From the NCBI GenBank assembly GCA_015178975.1, contig WHVD01000043.1:496001-560000 (forward strand): a stretch of 64,000 bases of DNA. Direction: 5' to 3'. The notes beneath the pieces are model-generated. The model worked only from the letters and a program-made list of their open reading frames with translations. It ran no database searches and was not told where the DNA came from. Shown here piece by piece: positions 44,001 through 53,998 of the stretch (its first letter is position 1; every line of letters starts with the position of its first letter). The position numbers and the translations under genes are program-made. The DNA is from Hysterangium stoloniferum. Lineage: Eukaryota > Basidiomycota > Agaricomycetes > Hysterangiales > Hysterangiaceae.

Positions 44001-44440
44001 ATGGAGTAACTAAATAGAAATTGAGTTGATTCAACTGGAATTGATGTACAATTGAGACAGCATTAATATGATATAGCATTGATTGAGAAGAGGAGAACGT
44101 TCATTAAGCATTCATGGAGCATTGATTGAGAATTGATAAGCATTGAAGAAACATTAATAGAGCATGGATAGAGCATTGATATATTGTATTGTATTGTGAT
44201 ATATTTTATTGTATTTCAATTTATTGCATTTTATTTCAATTTATTTTGTTCTATTTTTAAACATTTTATTTTGATTTATTGTATTTTATTTTGATTTATT
44301 GTATTTTATTTTGATTTTTTTCGATTTTATGTAATTTTGAAGCATTTTATTTTCATTTACTGTATTATATTTCAATTTATTATATTTTATTTTATTTTTA
44401 AACATTTTATTTTCATTTATTGTATTTTATCGAATGCTTC
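44001..44440. repeat. AT-rich block homologous to 27560-27850
   Basis: It begins with CATTGATTGAGAAG..GTTCATTAAGCATTCATGG and continues as ATTTTATTTTGATTTATTGT repeats. The same two parts are found in order at 27549-27850. No gene. Confidence 0.75.
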
Positions 44441-45145
44441 TGTGAGGGTGCGGGAAATACTCCCAAAAGGGGGCAGGCAATTCTCCCGGAAAGGGCGTGG
44501 GAAATGTGTTCTTGAGGGGCGTGGGAAATGGTCCGGTGAAGGGCATGGGAAATGCCTATGTGAACTGCATGGGAAATGCCTATGTGAACTGCATGGGAAA
44601 TGCTTATGTGAACGGTGCGGGAAATGCTGACATGAAGGGCGCGGGAAATTCTACTGGAGGTGCATGGGAAATATGTCTATTAGGGTGTATGAAATGGTTC
44701 CGCGCATGTGACAAATACTCCCGTGCGTTTCAAAAATGCTCCCGCGGCACCAGACAATACCTCCGCACACATGACATAATACTTTTGCGCATGTAAAAAT
44801 ACCTCCGTGCACGTGATGAAATACTCCCGTGCATGGACAAATACTTCTGCACGTCACAAAATACCTCTGCGTGTTAGAAAATACTTCCACACCCTTCACA
44901 AAATACTCCCGCGGCACCACAAATGCTCCCGCACTGTGAGAAAAGCTCCCGCGGCATCATTAAATACTCCTGTGAGTGCAGAAATGCACCCACACTGACT
45001 AATTGAAGAATTTGGGCGCTAATGCGCTCTCACTGGGACAGCTCGCCCTCATCAGGATTTCTGGGCCCGATCGGGGAAAAACTTGGGTGCTCCGCGCCCT
45101 CGTGAAAGGGCGCCTAAAAGTGCTCACCACCCACTGTACAACTTT
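44441..45145. repeat. Right inverted-repeat arm with expanded subrepeats
   Basis: 44445-44690 has units such as GGGAAATGCCTATGTGAACT in forward sense. 44700-45000 has units such as CAAATACTCCCGTGCATG in the reverse sense, so the arm is itself folded. The outermost 150 bases (GAAAGGGCGCCTAAAAGTGC on) mirror the left arm at 39083-39260. Confidence 0.7.
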
Positions 45146-45149
45146 ACTT

Positions 45150-45285
45150 TATATGACAAGCCGGAGCCTGCAGCAAAGTTGTGGGGCCAGTCGCGAAGCG
45201 ACTGCCCCGCAGCGTAGCAAGGGTTCCGGCTTGTTGGGGGGCGAAGCCCCCCAAACCCCCCCGCATCCATCACTCTTAAGTATTT
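45150..45285 (-). repeat. GC-rich hairpin module, copy 3 (probable Helitron 3 terminus)
   Basis: The same nested hairpin as at 1-95 and 25840-25965: CAAGCCGGAGCC with GGTTCCGGCTTG, inner GTCGCGAAGCGAC, and GGGGGGCGAAGCCCCCC. On the minus strand it lies about 180 bases after the Helitron helicase stop codon, where a Helitron 3' hairpin is expected, but it is larger than the usual short Helitron hairpin. Confidence 0.6.
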
Positions 45286-45465
45286 CTCAGCACTTCTAAG
45301 TATTTCTGAGCATTTCTAAGTATTTATATATCACAATCACTGTTAGAAGTTAGAAAAGTTAGAAACAATCAATCAAAATACATTAAAACTTCAATCTAAT
45401 AATACATCTTTGTACACTATATTTGCTGTTCTCTTTCTCTCCTTTAATAATATTTTTATCCTATT

Positions 45466-47616
45466 CTAACTTCTTCCCCTTGAAAGTCCCACATACAATT
45501 GCCCATGTCCAAACACTGCCATTCTGAAATCTATTCCTACCACTTTCAAAGACTGTCCCTGTGACTTGTTAATTGTCATTGCAAATGCCAACCGCACTGG
45601 AAACTGAATATGATGCAGTTTAAATGGCAGTTGATCATCATTTGTAATTATTTTGATCCGTGAAAGAAATGCCATTTTTCCAGTACATGGTCCAGTTAGG
45701 ATCCGCACTTGAAGCAAATGATTTTCCATTTTCACCAATCGCAATCGTGTCCCATTGAAAAGCCCCCTCTGTGGATCTATGTTCCATAATAGCATCAATG
45801 GCACTCCTGGCTTCACCTCAAGTCGACTTGGTGAGATTCCACCAAAATTCAGGCCGTTCAAATACTCTACAGGATACATCTCTGTCTCACTGTCTCCCTC
45901 TGCAGCATCAGCACTGTGGTACATACGACTCTCTCCAGGGAATTTATTCAGAAGTTCTGAATTAATCTCATCTACTTTTGAATTCCTTGGACACAGAATT
46001 GCCTGGTCTAAGAAGTCTTCATCTTGCCAATCCCTTTGGTCTCTATCCACATGGATGTCTGGATATATCTCAGCAATTAGATCAGACATTTCTGGACCAC
46101 AGATCATATGAGGAGGGATATCCATTGTATGATCCAAAGGTAAATCCTTTCCATGGCCTATATCCAATAGCCACTGAGCAAACTGTTGACTGTCTGGATC
46201 ATCTTGGTCCACCCGCATATTCTTTTTCAAGAAGAGTACCTTGAAATGCTTCCACAGTTCTGATTTCTCGATACATTGTCCAATGATCTGTTCTTTTGAA
46301 CCCTTTGGTACAACAGGCAAAGTCTGCTGGAAGTCACCTCCCCAGGCCACAGGAATCCCTCCAAAGGGAAGATCCTCCTTGTCTAATAAATCCCTCAGGG
46401 TTCTGTCAACTGCCTCACACGTGAAACGTGACTGCATGGGAACTTCATCCCAGATAATCAGTCGGACCATCTTCATGAGCTCTGCTTTTTCTGAACCCTT
46501 TTTGATATGACATAGAGCATCCTTCTCACAGGGAACAGGGATTGAAAATGTGCTGTGAGAAGTGCGACCACCCTTGAGAATCATTGATGCAATTCCAGAA
46601 GATGCCACACAAAGTACAATGTAGCCCTTGGCACAACATGCATGTGCCAGAGTATTCCATACAAAGGACTTGCCAGTACCACCTGGACCATTCACAAAAA
46701 ACAATTTGCCCTGCTGCTCATCCACTGCTTTCATTATAGTCTCAAAGGCAGCTCGTTGTTCAGGATTACACTTTTCAAGATTGGCTTGGGCACTGGCATG
46801 CTCAATATCAACATCATAATCTGACTGCTCCCTAATGAGACGGTTGCCAACCATCCCATCCCAAACATCAGTGCAGTTTGGCATGGTTGGATAGTGTGAG
46901 AGGGACTTTCCAGAATAGCGGAGGATCTTATCAATCTCATAGAGACCAAAGTCATAAATCCTGTGTGGTGATGGATTGACAATGCCATGTTTTTGCTGAA
47001 GTATGAACTTCAAATCATCACAAAGAAATGCTTTGAAGGCATTCCAGAGTTCATGGGGTTGTGCAGGGGAGGACATGGTCAAAATGATGGCAAACAACCT
47101 GCAAAGTTGAAACCCAGACTCTATGCAACTGGCTTCTGTGAGGCACATGTGCCACTGGCGGTCATCTTCAAGCAAACCACGTGCAACACAGGCTTGCTGA
47201 AATGTGGGATAAGTCTCACCCTGAAAAGTCCTGAGCTGTTCAAATGAGGTGGCACCTTTGACAACAGTGAGCAAAGTATGGAGGTGGAATCTTTCCCCAC
47301 TGGCAATATTGACAAAATGAATGTGCCCTATGGAAAAACCACTTTGACGTGGCTTCCATGATTTCTTCTTGGGGACATATGTGAAATACTCAGGAAAGCC
47401 CATATAAAATGTGTCCTGGGCACACTGTCCATTATAACCAATGAGACCCTTGGCATTAGCTTCAAAATAAGCCATGAGAGTTGTCCCTGAACGCTCTGCC
47501 CTTTGTAAAGCCTCAGCAGGACCTTGATCACCATCAAAAAGTACAGTTTTCTCCCCAGGAAGATGGACACCAAGTGCCATTACTGCAGGAACCTGGGTGT
47601 GGAGTTCATTACGCAT
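45466..47616 (-). CDS. Helitron Pif1-type helicase, open 716-codon frame
   Basis: The frame holds the full Pif1/RecD-like helicase set: Walker A GPGGTGKS at about residue 310, Walker B LIIWDE near 387, motif III GGDFQQ near 426, TINKSQGQS near 681 and YVGLSRGRS at the end. The first 250 residues are the Rep-helicase linker (YFEANAKGLIGYNG, DFGLYEIDKILRYSGKSLS). The reading frame continues upstream past one TGA into 47620-48108. The helicase unwinds DNA 5' to 3' during rolling-circle transposition. Because no breaks occur in the 716 codons, the element decayed recently or the helicase part was kept. The ATG at 47616 follows the stop by two codons and is probably not a natural start. Confidence 0.85.
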   Translation of the reverse strand: MRNELHTQVPAVMALGVHLPGEKTVLFDGDQGPAEALQRAERSGTTLMAYFEANAKGLIGYNGQCAQDTFYMGFPEYFTYVPKKKSWKPRQSGFSIGHIHFVNIASGERFHLHTLLTVVKGATSFEQLRTFQGETYPTFQQACVARGLLEDDRQWHMCLTEASCIESGFQLCRLFAIILTMSSPAQPHELWNAFKAFLCDDLKFILQQKHGIVNPSPHRIYDFGLYEIDKILRYSGKSLSHYPTMPNCTDVWDGMVGNRLIREQSDYDVDIEHASAQANLEKCNPEQRAAFETIMKAVDEQQGKLFFVNGPGGTGKSFVWNTLAHACCAKGYIVLCVASSGIASMILKGGRTSHSTFSIPVPCEKDALCHIKKGSEKAELMKMVRLIIWDEVPMQSRFTCEAVDRTLRDLLDKEDLPFGGIPVAWGGDFQQTLPVVPKGSKEQIIGQCIEKSELWKHFKVLFLKKNMRVDQDDPDSQQFAQWLLDIGHGKDLPLDHTMDIPPHMICGPEMSDLIAEIYPDIHVDRDQRDWQDEDFLDQAILCPRNSKVDEINSELLNKFPGESRMYHSADAAEGDSETEMYPVEYLNGLNFGGISPSRLEVKPGVPLMLLWNIDPQRGLFNGTRLRLVKMENHLLQVRILTGPCTGKMAFLSRIKIITNDDQLPFKLHHIQFPVRLAFAMTINKSQGQSLKVVGIDFRMAVFGHGQLYVGLSRGRS

Positions 47617-47619
47617 TAA

Positions 47620-48108
47620 TCACCAGACAGATTCATGTGTACTGACATAACGTGCATCAAGGTACTGTTGAATTTCATCTGGTGTCTTTCCAAATTCCAT
47701 AGTTGTACGATCATGGCCCTTGTAACAGTATTTATGCATGTACTTCATTGACCTATTGGTAAAGGTCAACTCTACATTGATGTGGCATTCAAAGGTGAGA
47801 ATCAAAATGGGGGAGTAAGGGACAACATGTCTGTTGTCATATGTAAACCTGGGAGTTTCATAAACCCTTCCATTGTTGGGGCGACGGCATGTTGGATAGC
47901 CTTCCTCATTGACAATGGTAGCTTCACACCAATCCTTTGGATAGTGTTTACTGCATTCCTTATCTACCATACAGGCAGCATTTGGATGATCAGTTCCACA
48001 GGGACCATGGGTCATGAGTTGACCTACTAAACTAAACAGTCTGGGATGTGTTTCAGGATCTGGAAAACAGGCAGAAACCATGGAGTCAACATCTTTGTGA
48101 TGTATCCG
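47620..48108 (-). pseudogene. Helitron 3 Rep C-terminal part
   Basis: DVDSMVSACFPDPETHPRLF, the cysteine-bearing NAACMVDKECSKHYPKDWCEA, the NGRVYETPRFTYDNRHVVPY block and YMHKYCYKGHDRTTMEFGK match the same region of Helitron 1 (6200-6640). The HUH motif upstream is lost at the junction. A single TGA separates this piece from the helicase frame. Confidence 0.8.
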
Positions 48109-48532
48109 CATCATCTCATAATATTCTCTTAATTTTCTTTGAATTATTTAATATTTTCTCGAATTTTTATTGTATTTTTATTATGTTTATTGTGAAAGAT
48201 CGGCCTTATTCCTTTTAACTTCGCATAAATAATAGCATATAGGGACTCATATTATGCTATTATTACTCAATTAATTTATTATAATTTTTAACTAATTATT
48301 TATATTTTATTTACTTAGTTATTACCTTTCGGCACCTTGCTGCAGCCTAGTTTGCGCATTTTTGGAGTCATGTGACTTATTAGACAAGCCTCCGGCGTCG
48401 GGATGTCACACAAGTCATGAGTGTGACTACCCGAGTCATTATTAGATTCCGCCAACTCATTGTTTGCTTCCGTCCCGGGACCGCGGCCTTGAACCTTCAT
48501 GTTCAAGCAAGAGGTTAGAACCCTTGTCTCAG
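48109..48532 (+). mobile_element. LTR family D fragment
   Basis: CATCTCATAATATTCTCTTAA to GGTTAGAACCCTTGTCTCAG matches the first part of the solo LTR at 12556-14021 (12571-13185), without the 24-bp minisatellite. No target duplication; both ends are cut, the left into Helitron 3 and the right into Copia internal sequence. Fossil. Confidence 0.8.
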
Positions 48533-48970
48533 TATTTCCTTTTATGGACAGTCCAAAAAGGGACCAAATCAGGCCAAAATCCAAGGAGATATAACCAAAA
48601 TAAAATCCAAATGCAATGTAAAGTGTTTTGGACAAGTAGAAGTTGTCAGAAAAGGTGTGCAAAGTGATGGATTGCGCAGATGACAACTGGATGTACCGGT
48701 TTAGAAGCCGGGGCCCATAACCTGTTGAAATAGTTGAATAACTCTTGACAAACACCCTGTGAGTGTGAGGAAAGTAAACACTAAGGAGACTTTCCCACAC
48801 CCACAGCGGAGTATGCTACAGGGTGCTTACCTAAGCACCTACACATCAGTTACCTCACTAGGTAACTCACTCAATACTGCACCTACAGTGCTGAGAAAAA
48901 TACTACAAATATCAGAAGAATACAGGGAACATCATAGACTATGTAAGAGCTGTAATATCATACTCTAACA
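48533..48970 (-). mobile_element. Copia fragment: family A LTR with primer site and leader
   Basis: The LTR (48970 down to 48723, 248 bp, TGTTAGAGTATG to TTCAACA on the minus strand) is followed by GGTTATGGGCCCCGGC, a half-initiator-tRNA primer site. About 190 bases of internal sequence run to the LTR D fragment. The flanks TAACC and GAGAT do not match, as expected for a truncated element rather than a solo LTR. This ties LTR family A to Copia. Confidence 0.85.
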
Positions 48971-49847
48971 GAGATAGCATAAGTTGGGAAGTATAGCCTT
49001 TGGTACTCTTCTTTATGTGAGATGAAGACCACTGGGAATCATTTAAAACACTCCTTGCTCTTCCCTGAATTTGAGGTGGGTATGTAGGTCAACGACTCAG
49101 ACATAAGTATTTCATTCCAATGATTGACGCTGAGGTATCCCTACCTCACTAAATCAACAGTGTCTTGAACTAGTCTTCCCAATTTTGGTAGGGTGAGATG
49201 CTTGTGGAGAATCTTGCTCAAGGCACCGTTGCCTTGAGACAATTGACTCATAATTTGCCCGTATATTGTCAGCTTTCCCATCAGCGAAGGTTTCTTTGCA
49301 CTGTGGAGGATTTTCATCCCAACCCTGTCCAAACCGACTCCACAGTAATACCCAGGGTCAATTTCAATACTTGAAGATATCACAAGACCCGGTGAGATCA
49401 TTCCCCAGTCCTTGCCATTACTATGATACGGGCTGAGGTTGGATGTCACATCAGTGGATATCTGAACAATAGTGGGTGGGTCATGGCAAGTCGCTTCTCC
49501 TTGACACTGAAATGTGCCACATGTCACAGAGATCACATGGAAATAGCATTTTACTTTACTCACCAACTCGTCAACCCAGACCTCTATATGGCTTGCAGAT
49601 AGTTGTATATGCTGTTCGTCATCAGGGGCCCGATAACATAAATCATGGCCAGGTCGTTACAACCCCATTGTTCTCGAAGTTTCTCCCTGAATATCTCTCT
49701 CATCCCCATCTTAATGATCTGGTACCATTGCTCTGAACTCAATACACCTGGGGAAGCTAAGGGTGGTAGCTTCTCTATGCCTTCAATGTAGGTCTGAACT
49801 GTTGCTTCATCGTGATTCCCCAGAGTTGTCTTGTTGAAAGGAAACAT
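48971..49847 (-). pseudogene. Unknown gene family, copy B (exons 1-2 and start of 3)
   Basis: Exon 1 starts MFPFNKTTLGNHDEATVQTY at 49847. After NDLAMIYV the frame is lost relative to the intact copy (expected GHDLCYRAPDDEQH), from a small deletion near 49655. Exon 2 (CQGEATCHDPPTIVQISTDV to LVQDTVDL) is open. Sequence matching exon 3 is cut at 48971 by the Copia LTR. Not functional. Confidence 0.7.
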
Positions 49848-50640
49848 TTGAGCGTAGCAGTCGTACTTACATTAGAAGGAGATGTCCTGATTTTATGGTG
49901 CAGTCAGTCAGAGAGTTCTAGAGAGTTGTGGCTGGGCTCACACAGGATTCACAGCATGTCCTCCTTGCCTTCGTAAGCGATATCCCCTCACCTTCTTTGA
50001 ACTATATAGGAACCAGTGGACCTGGTTACCTTGCTACTTTCTTACACCTTCCGCTGAAGGCTCACACAGCATCTAACAATAGTTTTGACAATTGTCACCC
50101 CATAATGTAGTATTTAGGGCCTTATTGAGCGTCAAAGTCGAATCCAAAATGGCTTTTCTCATATTCGAGAAGTGGCGTTGCCATGAATAATACAAATGCA
50201 GTCCAGGCCCTGATTACCTGTTGCAGCTTTCAAGTTGGCATAGTGGCAACCTGGAAATTTTTTTGGCAGGACTGCGCGCTGCCTGTTTAATTTCATTAAC
50301 CTTTCAATGAGGAGAAACCCAGTGCAAGTGATAGTCTAGTCGGGTCAATGGTAAGCAACGTGATTTCACTCTTGCCATATCAATCGGCTTGAATTTTGTG
50401 CAACGTCTGAGCAAGACAAAGAGTCACGTAAGACCAAAGTTCTCATTGTAGATTTTATTGAGGCACATAAAGGTCTGGCTTGGAAATATTGTGATTTTTG
50501 CGTGTCCATCAGAATTTGAATTGACAATTTGTACATATCATCGCGTATCACGTCATACTTACATACAGAAAGCTGTATTATTACCTGAATGGCCGAATGG
50601 GATTGATCCTTTAAATTACAAATTTTACTTATTTGGCCGC
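49848..50640. other. Spacer between gene copy B and the ABC fragment
   Basis: No gene. Shared with 32025-32640 and 61600-62310. It is the intergenic region of the divergent pair. Confidence 0.5.
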
Positions 50641-51127
50641 AAGGCTCCTGCTGCTATAATTCGTCCACAGGAAATCAGCATTGTTGTCAGCCCATCCTCT
50701 TATACTATATACTCCCCACTGAACCCACCTTCTGTGAACGGCCATGACTTCGAATAAATCTCCGTTATTGTTTTGGAAAAAGTCCAGGGCAAATCATCCT
50801 GATGCTTCGTCTACGGCATATAATGAGAAGCCAGGATCGACCAACGATTCCATCAACACTAAAGTCACTATTGAAGCAAGGAGAGCTCCACCAGTCTCCC
50901 TAAGACAGTATGCATTTACGTCTCGCATCGCTTTCAAATTTCCACGAAATTAGAGTTTGTATTCAACTTTCTCGGACTTATTTGTGCTGCAGGCGCAGAT
51001 GCAGCTCGGGTATGCACCCGTTCTTCGTTTTCAACCCTCTTCCTGACTCTCTAATACCAGCCACTCATGTCCATTATATTCGGCGACCTGATTAATGCTT
51101 TTGTGGCTTTCGCAACAAGTACTTCAT
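50641..51127 (+). pseudogene. ABC-B transporter gene fragment, copy 2 (exons 1-3)
   Basis: ATG 50744 opens MTSNKSPLLFWKKSRANHPD. Exon 1 is 164 nt as in copy 1 and ends at 50907, directly before GTATGC. The first intron's acceptor reads TTTCAA where copy 1 has TTTCAG, and one base is missing just after it, so exon 2 is shifted. Exon 2 ends at 51009 and the second intron (51010-51060, 51 bp) is intact. Exon 3 starts PLMSIIFGDLINAFVAFATS and is cut at 51127 by an insertion carrying a tRNA-like sequence. Product would be the start of the first transmembrane domain of a multidrug-type exporter. Confidence 0.78.
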
Positions 51128-51366
51128 GTCTCGACTGTTGGATATGGTTGGTTTGACAGCCTAGACTCAGCTTTAGAGCAGTGCGAATGTGTGACTGTCT
51201 CTCACAGTTTCTGTGTATATGGAATGTTAATGGCCATATAGAGTTGACTTCACTACTGAGTACCTAAAGGGTTGGTAGCTCAGTGGTAGAGCATCCAGTC
51301 TAGATTACAGATGGTCCCAGGTTCGATTCCTGGCCAGTCCAATATTTTCCAATATCGACTTCACCA
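51128..51366. mobile_element. Insertion of about 235 bp with a tRNA-like sequence
   Basis: Compared with ABC copy 1 (ACTTCATCTGCCAACTTCACC), this copy has an inserted block between ACTTCATG and ACTTCACCATTACTG. Its ends are roughly inverted (TCGACTGTTGGATATGGTTGG against TCGATATTGGAAAATATTGG on the other strand). The tRNA-like part lies at the right end, which does not fit a standard SINE with the tRNA head first on the same strand. Type unresolved. Confidence 0.45.
51269..51341 (+). tRNA. tRNA-like sequence, probably a pseudogene
   Basis: 73 bases. The acceptor GGGTTGG pairs with CCAGTCC (with G-T wobbles). The D arm GCTC..GAGC around AGTGGTA gives a good A box (TAGCTCAGTGG). The T arm CCAGG-TTCGATT-CCTGG gives a perfect B box (GGTTCGATTCC). 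The anticodon arm is poor: TCCAGTCTAGATTACAGA pairs only with a bulge and a mismatch, so no anticodon can be called with confidence. Probably a decayed tRNA or tRNA-derived promoter inside a mobile insertion. Confidence 0.6.
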
Positions 51367-51412
51367 TTACTGTCAGGGCAAGTATGTTCCCCCAACACTG
51401 ATATATGGGGGT

Positions 51413-53264
51413 CTAATTAGACTCTACCGACAGGCGAGGGGAAGGTGTGGCGACCATGCAAAGGAAGGAACGCGTGGCGAAATCTAAACGCTCAAGCCTG
51501 TAACTGATGGATGCGTTATTGGTCGAGCCGGGCATGGTGTCACAATGTGTAAGGAGAGAAACGAGCATGGGGATGGTATCGAGGCTGCGTACTGTGGTAC
51601 ATGCGGATTCGGGCTCGGAAGATCCAGATATCAGCTCCATAGTCAACTGGATTATTATTTTGCCAGACTCCAGGAGATCCCAATTAGGACGCGTGTGCGT
51701 CAGAATCAGACTGGTAGGAAAGTTTCATAGGTGGATGTTAAGACGGTGCAGGTGGGGAAATATTGTGAACGTACCGAACGATGGGCCCAATGAACGAAGA
51801 AACGACATTCAGCGGGTTGATGTGATCGGTGAGAAGCGTGCTGTCGTTGAAGAAGGTTCGCAAGGGTTCAATGCTCCAATGCAGTAAATTTGGTGTCTCC
51901 GAATCAGGATGAAGCGTCAATAACACTATATGCACGTTTATGTTGTCCAATATGACCCTCAATATAGCTCCAGCGATATCTCGAAACGATGCATCTTGGT
52001 GGAGGCAACACACGAGAAGCCGTATAGATGGGAAAATTAGTCGCCGGTGACTTTGTCTGTTATGCTTTTGGTGGGAAAGATGAAATGATGCAAGGTCGCG
52101 ACGCACGCTTGTAACCAGAATTCAATGAAACCTCTGATCGCCGTGAGCTCCTCTACACATAGTTGACGCACGTGGGAAATCGCTTCCACGATATCCACAA
52201 GGCCGAAAATGGGTGAGAGATCACGATGACCGGCGATATGTATGACAAATGTTGATGCAACCTCATCCAAGGTGGTGTGCAACGGTGATTTGACTAAAAC
52301 GTTTTAAAGTGATGACGTAATCGCAGTTGACGCGTCTCTAGCTGGGAAATAGACACCGGGGCAGAAATAGAAGGCCGAAGCCAAAGATAGCATAAGTTGG
52401 GAAGTATAGCCTTTGCTACTCTGCTGCATGCGAAGTAAAGACAAATAGGAATCACTCAAAATCCCGCCCGCTCTGCTCCGAATTTGAGGCGGGTATGTAG
52501 GTCTACGATTCAGACGTAAATATTTCGAGTGTATCCAGTGATTGACACTGAGGTATCCCTACCTCACTAAATCAACACACTCTTGAATCAGTCTTCCTAA
52601 TCTTGGCAGGGTGAGACGCTTGTGTAGAATCTTGCAAAGCACCGTTGTCTTGAGACAATTGACTCATTATTTGTCGGTATAATGTCAGCTTTGCCATCAG
52701 CGAAGCTTTCTTTGCACTGTGGAGGACTTTGATCCCAACCCTTTCCAAACCGACTCCACAGTAATACCCGGGGCCAATTTCATTACTTGAAGATGTGACA
52801 AAACTCCGTGAGATCATTCCCCAGTCCTCGCCATGACTATGATACGGGCTGGGGTTGCATGTCGTATTGGTGGATATCTGAACAACAGTGGGTGGGTCAT
52901 GGTAGGTCGTTTCTCCTTGACACTGAAATGTGCCGCATGTGACACTGATCACATGGAAATAGCATTTTACTTTACTCACCAACTCGTCAACCCAGACTTT
53001 TATATGGCTTGTAGATAGCTGTATGTGCTGCTCATCATCGGGAGCCCGATAACATAAATCATGGCCGGCTTCGTTACAGCCCCATCGTTCTCGAAGCTTC
53101 TCCTTGAATATCTCTCTCATCCCCGTCTTAATGATCTGGTCCCGTTGCTCTGAACTCAGTACACCTGGGGAAACTAAGGGTGGTAGCTCCTCAACGCCTT
53201 CAAGGTAGGTCTGAACCGTTGCCTCATCGTGATTCCCCAGAGTTGTCTCGTTGAAAGCAGACAT
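51413..53264 (-). pseudogene. Unknown gene family, copy C (near full length)
   Basis: All five exons are present in the same order as in the intact copy. Exon 1 runs 53264-52980 (MSAFNETTLGNHDEATVQTY to VWVDEL) with the conserved 57-bp intron (52923-52979). Two lesions are visible: a 2-base deletion in exon 2 near 52635 (after SQDNGAL) and a TAA in exon 3 near 52304 (TSSL*NVLVKSPLH, where the intact copy has TAC). Exon 4 (FRDIAGAILRVILDNINVHI) and exon 5 (ELISGSSEPESACTTVRSLD) are well kept. Recently broken. Confidence 0.75.
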
Positions 53265-53639
53265 TTGTGCGTAGCAGTTGTACTTACACTAGAAGGGGGT
53301 GCCGGGCTTTTATGGTGCAGTCAGTCGGAGTGTTCTATTGCCTCGTGGCTTTGCTTACACAGGATTCACAGCATGTCATGCCTGCCTTCGTAAGCAAAAT
53401 CCCCTCCCCTTCTTTAAACTATATAGGGACCAGTAGACATGGTTACCTTGCTACTTTCTAACGCCTTCCGCTGACGGCTCACACAGCATCTAATAATAGT
53501 TTTGAGAATTGTCACCCCATAATATAGTATTTATGGCGTTATTGAGTGTCAGAGTTGAAAGCAAAATGGCTTTTCTGATATTCGAGAAGTGCCATTGCCA
53601 TGAATAATACAAGCAGATGTAGGCCCTTAATTGCAACAC

Positions 53640-53998
53640 ATCTACCAGCTCAATGTGGTTCGCTCATTGGGTTCATCGTAAGGTACGTTCACATTTATTT
53701 TACCTTATAGCACCGTCTTACATCCACCTATGAAACTGTCGTCAGTTTGATTCTGATGGAAGCGAGTCCAAATTATCCGCTCTTGCATTCTGCCGAGATA
53801 ATAATGGTGGTTACTCTGGCGCTGATAGCTGAATCTTCCGAGCCAGAATGTTGGTGTACCATAGTGCGCAGCCTCGAAACCGTCGCCATGCTCGTTTCTC
53901 TTCCTCCATATTGTGACATAATGCGCGGCTCGAGCAATGACCAATCCATCAGTAAGTCCATCGGACGTCGTACGAACAAATTGTGCCTATAATTCATA
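53640..53998 (+). pseudogene. Subfamily 2 3'-end fragment
   Basis: The end of exon 4 (GGGTTCATCGTAAG) and exon 5 (ILMEASPNYPLLHSAEIIMV, TLALIAESSEPE) on the plus strand. Almost identical to 63476-63780, which shows a recent duplication. No 5' exons. Confidence 0.6.

Larger units (their letters stand above)
39083..45145 (+). mobile_element. Inverted-repeat-bounded composite carrying a Helitron N-terminal half
   Basis: Left end GTAAAGTTGCTTGGTGGGTGG (39083 on) and right end CCACCCACTGTACAACTTTAC (to 45145) are inverted repeats of each other. The similarity continues inward for hundreds of bases through TTTTAGGCGCC, a TTTTTCCCC.. block, TTAGTCAG and units of GCGGGAGTATTT type. Inside are a T-rich repeated leader, a Helitron N-terminal ORF region (40550-43372), an 18-bp minisatellite, an AT-rich block and GC-rich subrepeats. 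No transposase is seen. I find no clear target duplication. It may be a fold-back/MULE-like element, or a Helitron with inverted subterminal repeats; I cannot decide. Confidence 0.6.
45150..48108 (-). mobile_element. Helitron 3, 3' half with complete helicase (minus strand)
   Basis: Coding sequence from about 48108 down to 45466, with one in-frame TGA at about 47621-47623 (SVW*LMRNELH, where Helitron 1 has FWRLLENEIH). The first part carries the C-terminal portion of Rep, including YMHKYCYKGHD, the tyrosine motif. The N-terminal half and the HUH motif are missing, replaced at about 48108 by an LTR fragment. The 3' side ends in the GC-rich hairpin. Confidence 0.85.

Noticed and set aside
48315-48800. 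A 161-codon minus-strand ORF
   Set aside because: It crosses from Copia LTR and leader into an unrelated LTR D fragment, so it is a chance frame over a junction.
48723-48970. A further solo LTR of family A
   Set aside because: The flanks do not match and a primer site with internal leader follows, so it is the 5' LTR of a truncated Copia element instead.
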